Shown: positions 1-5,640 of the stretch, piece after piece | Layout of the letters: each line of letters opens with the position of its first letter | Position numbering within the stretch: position 1 is the stretch's first letter | Source: an uncultured Roseovarius sp. | Lineage (GTDB): Bacteria; Pseudomonadota; Alphaproteobacteria; Rhodobacterales; Rhodobacteraceae | Direction of reading: 5' to 3' | Length of the DNA: 5,980 nucleotides | Assembly: GCA_913055965.1 (NCBI GenBank) | Contig: CAJXKX010000143.1 | Coordinates: 1-5,980 of the forward strand | The notes under the pieces: model-generated | What the model was told of the DNA's origin: nothing | The model's database searches: none | The model's input: the letters and a program-made list of their open reading frames with translations, nothing else | Translations under genes and position numbers: made by a program

Positions 1-397
1 GATGGACCTGTGCGACGACGAATACGCCATTCCGGTCTGGATGCGCCCCCGGCATGTCGCGGAGATCGAGCGCCGCGCCGCGGAAGGCGATCCGATGCAT
101 GTCTCGGAAATGCCCTGGGGGGTGTGGGGGCCGCGGGCGCTGACGCATTTCCTGGGCGTGCATGACGAGATCCGCTATGCCCTGCCGCCGCATGTGCTCT
201 ACCCGGTGCCGTTCGGGGACCGCAGGATCTATTTCCGGGGGGCCGGGATGACGTGGCGGCGGGTGCGCGAGGATACCGTCTCGATCCATTTCTACGGGCG
301 GCGCTGCCGGGCGCGGCTCAACCTCAAGCATGGCGGGGTGCCGCCCGAGGGCTCGATCCTTGCGGAACTGGCCGAGCGGCATGGCGTGGCGGCCTGA
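1..397 (+). CDS. C-terminal part of a probable DXD-type (OCH1/capsular-like) sugar transferase, 5'-truncated
   Basis: Only the last 131 or so residues are in the window; the frame is open to the left edge and ends at TGA 395-397. An ATG at base 2 is probably internal, because the first visible residues (MDLCDDEYAI) read like the middle of a fold. Visible landmarks are a Trp/Gly-rich stretch EMPWGVWGPRALTHFL (residues 36-51), a proline-rich segment with VLYPVPF (65-71), SIHFYGRR (94-101) and GGVPPEGSIL (111-120). From family knowledge, a GP.ALT motif followed by a late aromatic/His segment is typical of the C-terminal half of glycosyltransferases with a DXD sugar-binding region. The DXD itself would lie upstream of the window, so the activity is inferred. 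It lies 21 bases ahead of a family 2 glycosyltransferase on the same strand, which supports a role in glycan assembly. An uncharacterised Rhodobacterales protein without transferase activity is the alternative. Confidence 0.6.
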   Translation, partial: MDLCDDEYAIPVWMRPRHVAEIERRAAEGDPMHVSEMPWGVWGPRALTHFLGVHDEIRYALPPHVLYPVPFGDRRIYFRGAGMTWRRVREDTVSIHFYGRRCRARLNLKHGGVPPEGSILAELAERHGVAA

Positions 398-405
398 GAC
401 AGCGA

Positions 406-415
406 AGGGGAGGGG
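406..415 (+). promoter_or_regulatory. Ribosome binding site of the family 2 glycosyltransferase
   Basis: A purine-rich GGGGAGGGG-like stretch lies just before the ATG at 419. It supports this start and suggests independent translation initiation in the 21-base gap after the preceding gene. Confidence 0.6.
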
Positions 416-418
416 CGC

Positions 419-1378
419 ATGAGCCGGTTCGTCATTGTCACGCCGATGAAGAACGAGGGGCCGTTCATCCTCGAATGGGTGGCGCATAACCTCGCCATCG
501 GGGCGGACGAGATCGCGATCTTTTCCAACGATTGCACCGACGGGTCGGACGCGCTGCTCGACCGGCTGGACGCGATGGGCAAGGTTCGGCATTTCGACAA
601 CACCTCGCGCCGCCCCGCGCCGCAGCGCCGCGCCTATCGCCGGTTTCTGGGCATGGACCTTGCCGGGCCGCGCGACTGGGTCATTCCCATCGACGCGGAC
701 GAATTCATCAACGTGCGCGCGGGCGACCATACCCTGCGCGCGCTTGCCGATGCCGTGCCGGAGGCGCGGACGCTGTCGATGACGTGGCGGCTTTTCGGCA
801 ATGCGGGGGTGGTGGCCTATGAGGATGGGTTCCTCACCGACCGGTTCACCCGCGCCGCCGCCGACATGACCCGCCGTCCGCCGCAGGCCTGGGGGCTCAA
901 GACCATGTTCCAGCGCGAGTTGTGGGGGCATATCGGGGTGCACCGGCCCAAGCGTCCGACGGTCGAGGCGTTTGCCGATCTGCACTGGGTCAACGGGTCG
1001 GGGCAGCCGATGCCCGAGCGCTACATGAGCGGAAGCTGGCGCTCGGCCCCGGATTCGCTGGGCTACGACCTGGTGCAGCTCAACCACTACGCGCTCAAGT
1101 CCTGCGAATCCTACCTGGTGAAAAAGGCGCGGGGGCGGGCGCACCACGATGGCGAGGCGCTGGGGCTGGAGTATTGGCAGAAGATGAACCAGAACGCGAT
1201 CGAGGATCGCAGCATCGACGCCATCCGCCCCGCCAAGGCCGCGATCCACGACGATCTGCTGTCCGACCCCGAGTTGCGCCGCCTGCACGAGGCCTGCTGT
1301 GCGCGCCACCGCGAGATGATCGCCGAGTTGAAGACCGAGGCCGATTTCGACGCGCTGCTGGAAAGGCTGGCGGGCTGA
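419..1378 (+). CDS. Family 2 glycosyltransferase (Glyco_tranf_2_4 type)
   Basis: The 319-residue protein is complete. It opens with a beta strand and the signature TPMKNEGPFILEWVAHNLAIG (residues 8-28), as in GT-A-fold glycosyltransferases that begin KNE..(F/Y)..EW..(H/Y). IFSNDCTDGSD (34-44) follows, where the nucleotide-sugar is bound. The metal-binding DXD is in IPIDADEFINV (89-99; D92 and D94). Further family-like segments are MTWRLFGNAG (121-130), WGLKTMFQ (158-165) and LNHYALKSCESYLVKKARGR (221-240), the last being the usual C-terminal part of this subfamily. There is no signal peptide or membrane segment, so it should act in the cytoplasm, transferring a sugar from a nucleotide donor to an unknown acceptor. 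A strong purine-rich ribosome binding site fixes the ATG. Its TGA shares one base with the start of the next gene (TGATG), so the two are probably translated together. Family assignment is firm; donor and acceptor sugars are unknown. Confidence 0.9.
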   Translation: MSRFVIVTPMKNEGPFILEWVAHNLAIGADEIAIFSNDCTDGSDALLDRLDAMGKVRHFDNTSRRPAPQRRAYRRFLGMDLAGPRDWVIPIDADEFINVRAGDHTLRALADAVPEARTLSMTWRLFGNAGVVAYEDGFLTDRFTRAAADMTRRPPQAWGLKTMFQRELWGHIGVHRPKRPTVEAFADLHWVNGSGQPMPERYMSGSWRSAPDSLGYDLVQLNHYALKSCESYLVKKARGRAHHDGEALGLEYWQKMNQNAIEDRSIDAIRPAKAAIHDDLLSDPELRRLHEACCARHREMIAELKTEADFDALLERLAG

Positions 1379-2319
1379 TGGAGACGCGCGGCGCGTTCCA
1401 TTTCGTCACGCCCGTCGGCCCCGGTCTGGAGGCCAAGGGCAAGGGTTCGGCCAATGTCATCGCGATGCTGTGCCGGATGCTGGAGAAGCAGGGCGTGCGC
1501 AGCGAGGCGCTGACCTCGCAGGAGTTGATCGCGCGCGGCCCGGCATGCCACGAGCGCGCCCATGCGCTGCTGCATTTCAACGAGTTGAGCTATGTCTCGG
1601 CGGGCGAGCCGTCCGAACTCGCCGCGATCGAGGCGGAACTCGAGGCGCTGGGCTATACGCTCCACCATCGCGGGGCGGCGGCGCGTGTGGTGGGCGACAA
1701 GCGGCGTCAGAACGCGGTGCTGACCGCCGCCGGGGTGCCGATGCCGCGCCTGCTGCAGGGGCAGGCGGGCGACGAGACGGTGTTTTCCAACGAGGCGGTC
1801 AATGCCCACGTGAGGGTGGATGTCCTGCCGCCGGGCAGCGCGCTGGACGATGACCGCTACAACACGACGCTGGTCGATACCGTCCACGAGGTGCAGGGCC
1901 GCGCCTTTCACGTCAGCCTGCGGGCGATCTGTTTCGGGTCGCGGGTGCTCTATGCCTGGCCGCGCTGTCGCGACGTGGCCGAGGGCGACCCGAGCGTGCA
2001 TACCGGCGACACGCCTGCCGATCTGGCCGTGATCTCGGACCTGCACGCGCGGCTTGTGGTGCCCAACAAGCGGCAGATCGCGCGCATCGCGCGCGGCGTG
2101 TCCGAGGCGTTGGGGTGCAATTTCTACGCCCATGACCTGCTGCCCTGCGCCGCGACCGGCAAGCTGCTGTTGTGCGAGACGAACCTCAAGTTCTACGATG
2201 GCCGCTACCGCTGGCAGATGATGCCGATCAAGGAGGAGCATCCCGTCGCCGCGATGTTCAACGGCAAGACCTATGCCCGCCGCGCGGCCCGCGTCATCAT
2301 GGCGGAACTCGGTCTCTGA
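1378..2319 (+). CDS. ATP-grasp-like protein of unknown substrate
   Basis: The 313-residue protein starts at the ATG overlapping the upstream stop by one base; the frame is open further upstream, but that part only shadows the glycosyltransferase. It has an N-terminal alpha/beta portion (FHFVTPVGPG, residues 8-17; HALLHFNEL, 62-70) that resembles a pre-ATP-grasp domain. Next comes GDKRRQNAVLTAAGVPMPR (106-124), the classic ATP-grasp segment in which a Lys precedes a helix and 'GVP.P'. The middle has a strand pair FHVSLRAICFGSRVLYAWPR (177-196), and the C-terminal part has YAHDLLPCAATGKLLLCETN (250-269), where D253, E267 and N269 match the expected metal ligands. The usual glycine-rich ATP loop with its second Lys is not recognisable between residues 125 and 150. 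Known ATP-grasp enzymes ligate a carboxylate, activated as acyl-phosphate, to an amine, thiol or similar group. By context, one could imagine modification of a sugar or glycan made by the neighbouring glycosyltransferase. A non-catalytic relative is possible. Confidence 0.7.
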   Translation: METRGAFHFVTPVGPGLEAKGKGSANVIAMLCRMLEKQGVRSEALTSQELIARGPACHERAHALLHFNELSYVSAGEPSELAAIEAELEALGYTLHHRGAAARVVGDKRRQNAVLTAAGVPMPRLLQGQAGDETVFSNEAVNAHVRVDVLPPGSALDDDRYNTTLVDTVHEVQGRAFHVSLRAICFGSRVLYAWPRCRDVAEGDPSVHTGDTPADLAVISDLHARLVVPNKRQIARIARGVSEALGCNFYAHDLLPCAATGKLLLCETNLKFYDGRYRWQMMPIKEEHPVAAMFNGKTYARRAARVIMAELGL

Positions 2320-2335
2320 GCGGTGCAGCCGTCAG
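2316..2335. repeat. Imperfect hairpin spanning both convergent stop codons
   Basis: CTGA, an unpaired G, CGG, a TGCAG loop, CCG and TCAG form a seven-pair stem with one bulge. The stem includes the TGA of the plus-strand ATP-grasp-like gene (2317-2319) and the TGA of the minus-strand gene (TCA 2332-2334). There is no T-run on either side, so it is not a convincing intrinsic terminator. Part of the symmetry follows simply from two facing stop codons. Confidence 0.3.
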
Positions 2336-3273
2336 GCCACGTCGCGCAGCACCTGCACGAGTTCGCCCACCACGTGGCGCGGCGAACTGACATGGCGGAC
2401 ATAGTCCATCGCCTCGAGCCCGCGCCGCCATTCGGCGGTGCCGAACGCCTCGGTGACATGCGCGACGCCCGCGGCGATGTCGCCCGCCGCGTTGGACGGG
2501 ATGAGAAAGGGATAATCCGCGCCGAGATAGTGCCGGGCGTCGTCGGTCCCGGCATCGACGAGGATATTGGCCCGCAGCGCGGCGGCGGTGAACCCCTTGG
2601 TGAAGGGTTTGGAGGCGTGCCGGTTGCGGGTGGTGCGCCGCACGGCGTAGTGCAGGTTGTAGCCCGGCAATTCCGCAAGCGCCGTCTCGAAGCCGATCTC
2701 GAGATGGTCGAGGATCGTGATGCGCCCGGCAAGACCGGGATCGCGTGGCAGAACGGTATTGGCGGGGTTGCCGAGATAGACCGCGCGCAGCCTGTCGGGC
2801 GCGGCGTGGTTCAGGGGGGCGGGCGCGGGCAGGCGCGGGTCCGCATGGTGGGTGACGTGCCGCACGAGCCGGTCGCCCGCGCCGAGCGCCCGCAGCCGCG
2901 CCCGCACCCGGCGCATCCCCTCGAACGAGGCGAGGATATGGGCGTCGGCCGCGAGGAGCATGGCATCCTCGGGCACCGAATCGACATGGTCGATGCAATA
3001 GGCGGCGAAGCCTGTGCGCAGGTCCTCGAAGACCTCGGGCGGGAGCGCGGTGAACGCGTGCTTCAGGCCGATCACCACCGCGCCGCTTGTCTGCCTGGCA
3101 AAGCGCCGGAGGCGGCGCGCGGCGCCGGGCGGCGGCACTTCGAGCACGGCGAAGCCGTGACCGTCGCCGCCGAGACGGGCGGCCATCGCGCATAGCTGGT
3201 CGCAGCGCATGATCTTGGACCCCATCGAGCGGTCGGCCTTGCGGTAGGCGAAGATGACGGGCTGTGCCGGCAT
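2332..3273 (-). CDS. Probable GT-B-type glycosyltransferase, uncharacterised
   Basis: The 313-residue protein starts at the ATG 3273-3271 (MPAQPVIFAYRK), 13 bases after the stop of the methyltransferase. An open frame extends to 3597, but that extension overlaps the methyltransferase and looks like shadow sequence. No good ribosome binding site precedes the chosen ATG, so translation may depend on the upstream gene. Segments suggesting a two-domain GT-B arrangement are a Rossmann-like first half (AVVIGLKHAF, residues 65-74; DAHILASFEG, 110-119), a linker after HVTHHADPRLP (139-149), then a second half with LRAVYLGNPANT (162-173), RITILDHLEIGF (184-195), KPFTKGFTAAALRANILVD (222-240) and YLGADYPFLIPS (249-260). 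The last two resemble the donor-binding part of group 1 transferases, where an index of activity is a basic residue and an acidic patch. No signal peptide or membrane segment is visible. The convergent neighbour ends 12 bases away. The fold is an inference from pattern, not from a clear catalytic motif. Confidence 0.55.
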   Translation of the reverse strand: MPAQPVIFAYRKADRSMGSKIMRCDQLCAMAARLGGDGHGFAVLEVPPPGAARRLRRFARQTSGAVVIGLKHAFTALPPEVFEDLRTGFAAYCIDHVDSVPEDAMLLAADAHILASFEGMRRVRARLRALGAGDRLVRHVTHHADPRLPAPAPLNHAAPDRLRAVYLGNPANTVLPRDPGLAGRITILDHLEIGFETALAELPGYNLHYAVRRTTRNRHASKPFTKGFTAAALRANILVDAGTDDARHYLGADYPFLIPSNAAGDIAAGVAHVTEAFGTAEWRRGLEAMDYVRHVSSPRHVVGELVQVLRDVA

Positions 3274-3286
3274 GGATGGCGCCCGG

Positions 3287-4030
3287 TCAGGGGGTGATGA
3301 CTTCGGGCTGCGCACGGGCGCGGATATCCCGCGCCACGGCCCGTGCGAAGCCGAAGCCTTCGTCGGCCACCTCGCTGGCGGACCGGATGGGAACGAGATC
3401 GTAGAAGGCGTCAAAGCCGTGATCGTCGAGCTCCATCGTCGTGAACCGCGCCAGGATGTCCTCGTAATGGTCGTGCAGGACGCGGCTCTCGGGATCGAGA
3501 CCCGAGACGACGAGGAGCCCCGTGGGCCGCGCATCGACCGCGATGATGTCGAGGTCTGGCCGGTACTCCCGCAGGATCGGGACGAGCTTCCAGACATCGC
3601 CGGTCCAGACCGCCGGGAGGTTGTCGAGATCGCGCGTCAGGTGCCGCGTCCGGAACGGGTAGCAATCGTGGATGAGCGCGACCCCGCCGGGCTGGCTGTT
3701 GCGCTCGGCGTTCATGAAATCGCGCAGCGCATATTCGAACAGGTGCATGCCGTCGATGAAGGTCATGCCGAGCCGGATGCCGTTGGTCGCGAGAAAATCG
3801 CTGGCGAAGAACGTGTCGCTCTCCTGCTGAAACAGCATCAGCCGGGGCTTGCCGCGCAGGATATCGCCTTCGAGCCGGAAATACGGGTCCACCCCGATGG
3901 CCGGGCCGCTCACCTCGGCGAGGGGGCGCCCGGTCCGGCAGCCGATCTCGAGATACCAGTCGAGCGCGTGCCGATGGTGGAAATCCCGAAGAAAATCGAC
4001 ATAGTGGCGTCCGGTGAATTTTCTGAACAT
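3287..4030 (-). CDS. Class I SAM-dependent methyltransferase (Methyltransf_24-like)
   Basis: The 247-residue protein begins MFRKFTGRHY. SAM motif I is WYLEIGCRTGRPLAEV (residues 25-40), with the acidic E28 and glycines 30 and 34. GVDPYF (46-51) supplies the residue that contacts the ribose of SAM. FIDGMHLFEYALRDF (91-105) and GGVALIHDCYP (115-125) are the hallmark 'DG.H.....D' and 'G....HD' segments of the Methyltransf_24 group, whose members are often found in polysaccharide and O-antigen loci and in glycopeptide-type tailoring. The protein is soluble. The frame is open up to 4171, but the ATG at 4030 has a clean TGAGGG ribosome binding site, and the upstream stretch is low-complexity Arg/Pro-rich shadow. 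It is the first gene of a two-gene unit with the GT-B-like gene, 13 bases apart. A role in methylating a sugar or sugar-linked group is inferred from context; the acceptor is unknown. Confidence 0.85.
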   Translation of the reverse strand: MFRKFTGRHYVDFLRDFHHRHALDWYLEIGCRTGRPLAEVSGPAIGVDPYFRLEGDILRGKPRLMLFQQESDTFFASDFLATNGIRLGMTFIDGMHLFEYALRDFMNAERNSQPGGVALIHDCYPFRTRHLTRDLDNLPAVWTGDVWKLVPILREYRPDLDIIAVDARPTGLLVVSGLDPESRVLHDHYEDILARFTTMELDDHGFDAFYDLVPIRSASEVADEGFGFARAVARDIRARAQPEVITP

Positions 4031-4034
4031 GCGG

Positions 4035-4040
4035 CCCTCA
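4035..4040 (-). promoter_or_regulatory. Ribosome binding site of the methyltransferase
   Basis: Read on the minus strand this is TGAGGG, four bases before the ATG at 4030. It decides between that start and the longer open frame. The TGA in it is also the stop codon of the possible 31-codon leader ORF. Confidence 0.6.
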
Positions 4041-4133
4041 CGTCTCGTTTCGGTCTGCCGGCACCCGGAGCCGGAGCGCGCCGACCGGCAGAAGGGGAGA
4101 TCGCGGAGCCGCGGGCGTAATGGTTGCGGACAT
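4038..4133 (-). CDS. Possible 31-residue leader ORF upstream of the methyltransferase
   Basis: An ATG at 4133 opens a frame (MSATITPAAPRSPLLPVGAL and 11 more residues) ending in a TGA that is part of the TGAGGG ribosome binding site of the methyltransferase. There is no strong ribosome binding site of its own. The peptide is Pro/Arg-rich, with no signal peptide or known motif. If translated, its terminating ribosome would sit on the initiation region of the methyltransferase, which could couple or modulate expression. In high-GC DNA a frame this short arises easily by chance, so this is a weak call. Confidence 0.15.
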   Translation of the reverse strand: MSATITPAAPRSPLLPVGALRLRVPADRNET

Positions 4134-4222
4134 GGCACTGCTCGTGTCGTTCGGGCCGGGAGGACCGGCAATTTGGCGGGACGTTAGTATATTTCCTCCC
4201 GCTTGGGCAGGGGGTTTCGCCG

Positions 4223-4621
4223 TCAGCCGCCGCGGCGATAGCGAAACACGCCGCTGCCGGTGGCAATGAGCGCGCCGGTGTCGTCGCGCACCGTGGCTTC
4301 GGCGAAATACGTGCTTTTGCCGCCGCCCGTTCGCCGTGCCTCGGCGATCAGCCGTACGCCCTGCGCCTGCCCGAGATAGTTGACGGTGAGCGACAGGGTA
4401 AGCGCCATCTGCCGCCTGTCCGGGTCGCCGGTAAAGCACCCGGCGAACCCCATTGCCGTATCCAGAAGCGTGGCGTGGATGCCGCCATGCGGCAGGCCCT
4501 GCCGGTTCATCAGGTGGGGGCCGAGGGGCAGTTCGACCCGTGCGAAATCGCGCTCCCACGCGGTGAGATCGTAGCCCAGATGCGTCTGCAGCCCCGAGGG
4601 CGGCTCGTGGCGTCGGGTCAT
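4223..4621 (-). CDS. PaaI-type hotdog-fold acyl-CoA thioesterase
   Basis: The 132-residue protein has the usual length for a single hotdog domain. The signature NRQGLPHGGIHATLLDTAMG (residues 39-58) carries HGG (45-47) and, on the central helix, D54, the position of the catalytic acid in PaaI/YdiI-type thioesterases. TLSLTVNYLGQAQG (75-88) and GKSTYFAEATVRDDTGALIATG (101-122) are the expected following strands. Such enzymes hydrolyse acyl-CoA or aryl-CoA thioesters to free acid and CoA, and work as tetramers in the cytoplasm. The start is an ATG overlapping the stop of the kinase gene by four bases (ATGA), preceded by a strong GGAGGGG ribosome binding site (4633-4627). It is the last gene of the acyl-CoA operon. 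By context it may release a product or remove stalled CoA esters made by the synthetase two genes upstream. Substrate unknown; family assignment is firm. Confidence 0.88.
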   Translation of the reverse strand: MTRRHEPPSGLQTHLGYDLTAWERDFARVELPLGPHLMNRQGLPHGGIHATLLDTAMGFAGCFTGDPDRRQMALTLSLTVNYLGQAQGVRLIAEARRTGGGKSTYFAEATVRDDTGALIATGSGVFRYRRGG

Positions 4622-5640
4622 GCGCGCCCCTCCGCCGCCGCCAGCCCCGCGCGGGCGAACTCGGGCACATAGGCGCCCAGCCGCTTGCCCCGCTCGGGGT
4701 CGGCGGCGTTGCCGTCGAGCGCGCGCCTCAGCACCCCTTGCAGGATCGCGGCCATGCGGAAATGGGCGAAGGCGAGGTAGAAGCCGAAATCGGCGATCGG
4801 TGCCATGCCGCGCCGCTCGCAATAGCGCGCGACGAATTCGGCGTCGGACCAAAGCCCCAGCGCGGCGCGATCCACGCCCGCCAGCCCGCGCCCCTCGGCA
4901 GTGGCGGGCATGGACCATTGCATCAGCACGGCGGCGAGATCGGCATAGGGGTGGCCGGTGGTCGAGAGTTCCCAGTCGATCACGGCGCGGATATCGGGGG
5001 CATCGGGGGCGAAGACCAGGTTGTCGAGCCGGTAATCGCCATGCACGAGGCAGCGCTGCCCGTCATCGGGGGGCAGGTTGGCTTCGAGCCAGCCGATCAG
5101 CCGCTCCATCTCGGGCAACTCGCCGGTCGCGGTGGCGTGATACTGCTTGGTCCAGCGGGCGCATTGGCGGGCGTAATAGTTGCCGCCGGGGCCGTAATCG
5201 TCGAGGCCCGTGGCGGCGAGATCGACGTCGTGGATGGCAGCCAGAACGCGGTTCATCGCGTCGATGATGGCATGGCGTTCGGGCGGGGCGAGGCCGGGCA
5301 TCGCGGGGGCGTCGAAGATGCGGCCCGCGACCTCCTCCATGATGTAGAATGGTGTGCCGATCACGCCCTCGTCCTCGCAGAGCGCGTGCATCCGCGCCAC
5401 CGGCACGGCCGTGCCCGCCAGCGCCTGCTGCACGCGGAATTCGCGCTCGACGGCGTGGGCGGATCTGAGCAGCACGCCGGGCGGCTTGCGGCGCAGCACG
5501 AAGCGCCCGGCGGGCGTGGTCAGCCGGTAGGTCGGGTTGGATTGCCCGCCGCTGAATTTCTCGGCCGTGACCGGGCCGGTGACGCCGGGCACGCTGCGTT
5601 CGAGCCAGGCGGTGAGCGCGGGCAGGTCCAGCGCGCTCAT
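4618..5640 (-). CDS. APH-fold kinase, ACAD10/11 N-terminal-like phosphotransferase
   Basis: The 340-residue protein has the aminoglycoside phosphotransferase fold. FSGGQSNPTYRL (residues 29-40) is the nucleotide-binding loop; FVLRRKPPG (47-55) supplies the ATP-contacting Lys (K52), and EREF (66-69) the helix C acid. PFYIMEEVAGRIF (97-109) is the hinge. The catalytic loop is LVHGDYRLDNLVF (198-210), with catalytic D202 and metal ligand N207, and the second metal ligand is D222 in VIDWELSTTGHPYADLA. All key residues are present, so it should be active. The GGQSNPTY, RRKPPG and HGDYRLDN(L/M) combination is typical of APH proteins related to the N-terminal domain of ACAD10/ACAD11 rather than of drug-resistance kinases. 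Relatives such as LvaA in levulinate catabolism phosphorylate 4-hydroxyacyl-CoA. The ATG at 5640 overlaps the synthetase stop by four bases, with a GGGGG tract (5651-5647) as a likely ribosome binding site. Acting on a hydroxyacyl-CoA is therefore plausible, but inferred. Confidence 0.87.
   Translation of the reverse strand: MSALDLPALTAWLERSVPGVTGPVTAEKFSGGQSNPTYRLTTPAGRFVLRRKPPGVLLRSAHAVEREFRVQQALAGTAVPVARMHALCEDEGVIGTPFYIMEEVAGRIFDAPAMPGLAPPERHAIIDAMNRVLAAIHDVDLAATGLDDYGPGGNYYARQCARWTKQYHATATGELPEMERLIGWLEANLPPDDGQRCLVHGDYRLDNLVFAPDAPDIRAVIDWELSTTGHPYADLAAVLMQWSMPATAEGRGLAGVDRAALGLWSDAEFVARYCERRGMAPIADFGFYLAFAHFRMAAILQGVLRRALDGNAADPERGKRLGAYVPEFARAGLAAAEGRA

Larger units (their letters stand above)
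4031..4222 (-). promoter_or_regulatory. Intergenic control region upstream of the methyltransferase
   Basis: This is the only sizeable non-coding stretch. An AT-rich core near 4180-4196 contains TATACT on the minus strand (4191-4186), a five-of-six match to a sigma-70 -10 box, but no acceptable -35 box lies 16 to 18 bases upstream of it. Inverted repeats surround the core: CGGGAGGA (4157-4164) with TCCTCCCG (4194-4201), GCGGGA (4176-4181) with TCCCGC (4197-4202), and GCCGG (4155-4159) with CCGGC (4165-4169). The first two pairings share their right arm and exclude each other. Either a promoter with an operator, or the end of the acyl-CoA operon transcript, or both could be here. No T-run typical of an intrinsic terminator follows on the minus strand. 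Confidence 0.35.

Noticed and set aside
1111..2241. Long open frame of 376 codons on the minus strand
   Set aside because: It lies opposite the glycosyltransferase and ATP-grasp-like genes, is rich in Arg, His and Gln with no domain motif, and is the usual antisense shadow of high-GC coding DNA.
2323..3195. Open frame of 290 codons on the plus strand
   Set aside because: It is antisense to the GT-B-like gene and has a low-complexity Gly/Arg/Glu composition without recognisable segments. The minus-strand product has the more protein-like sequence.
1378..3273. Equal length (313 residues) of the ATP-grasp-like and GT-B-like proteins as a sign of duplication
   Set aside because: The two sequences share no recognisable segments; the equal length is coincidence.
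3274..3597. N-terminal extension of the GT-B-like gene to 3597
   Set aside because: It would overlap the methyltransferase by more than 300 bases and reads as Ser/Arg-rich shadow sequence; the natural beginning is MPAQPVIFAYRK.
3254..4120. Open frame of 288 codons on the plus strand
   Set aside because: It is antisense to the methyltransferase, which carries clear SAM-binding motifs.
4031..4171. N-terminal extension of the methyltransferase to 4171
   Set aside because: The added 47 residues are Arg/Pro-rich and unlike the family, while the ATG at 4030 has a good ribosome binding site.
4155..4175. Hairpin GCCGG-GAGGA-CCGGC followed by AATTT as an intrinsic terminator on the plus strand
   Set aside because: The stem is only five pairs, the T-run has three bases, and no plus-strand gene ends nearby.
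4618..5640. Aminoglycoside resistance gene
   Set aside because: The fold is that of aminoglycoside phosphotransferases, but the motif details and the acyl-CoA operon context match the ACAD10/11-like branch, not drug resistance.
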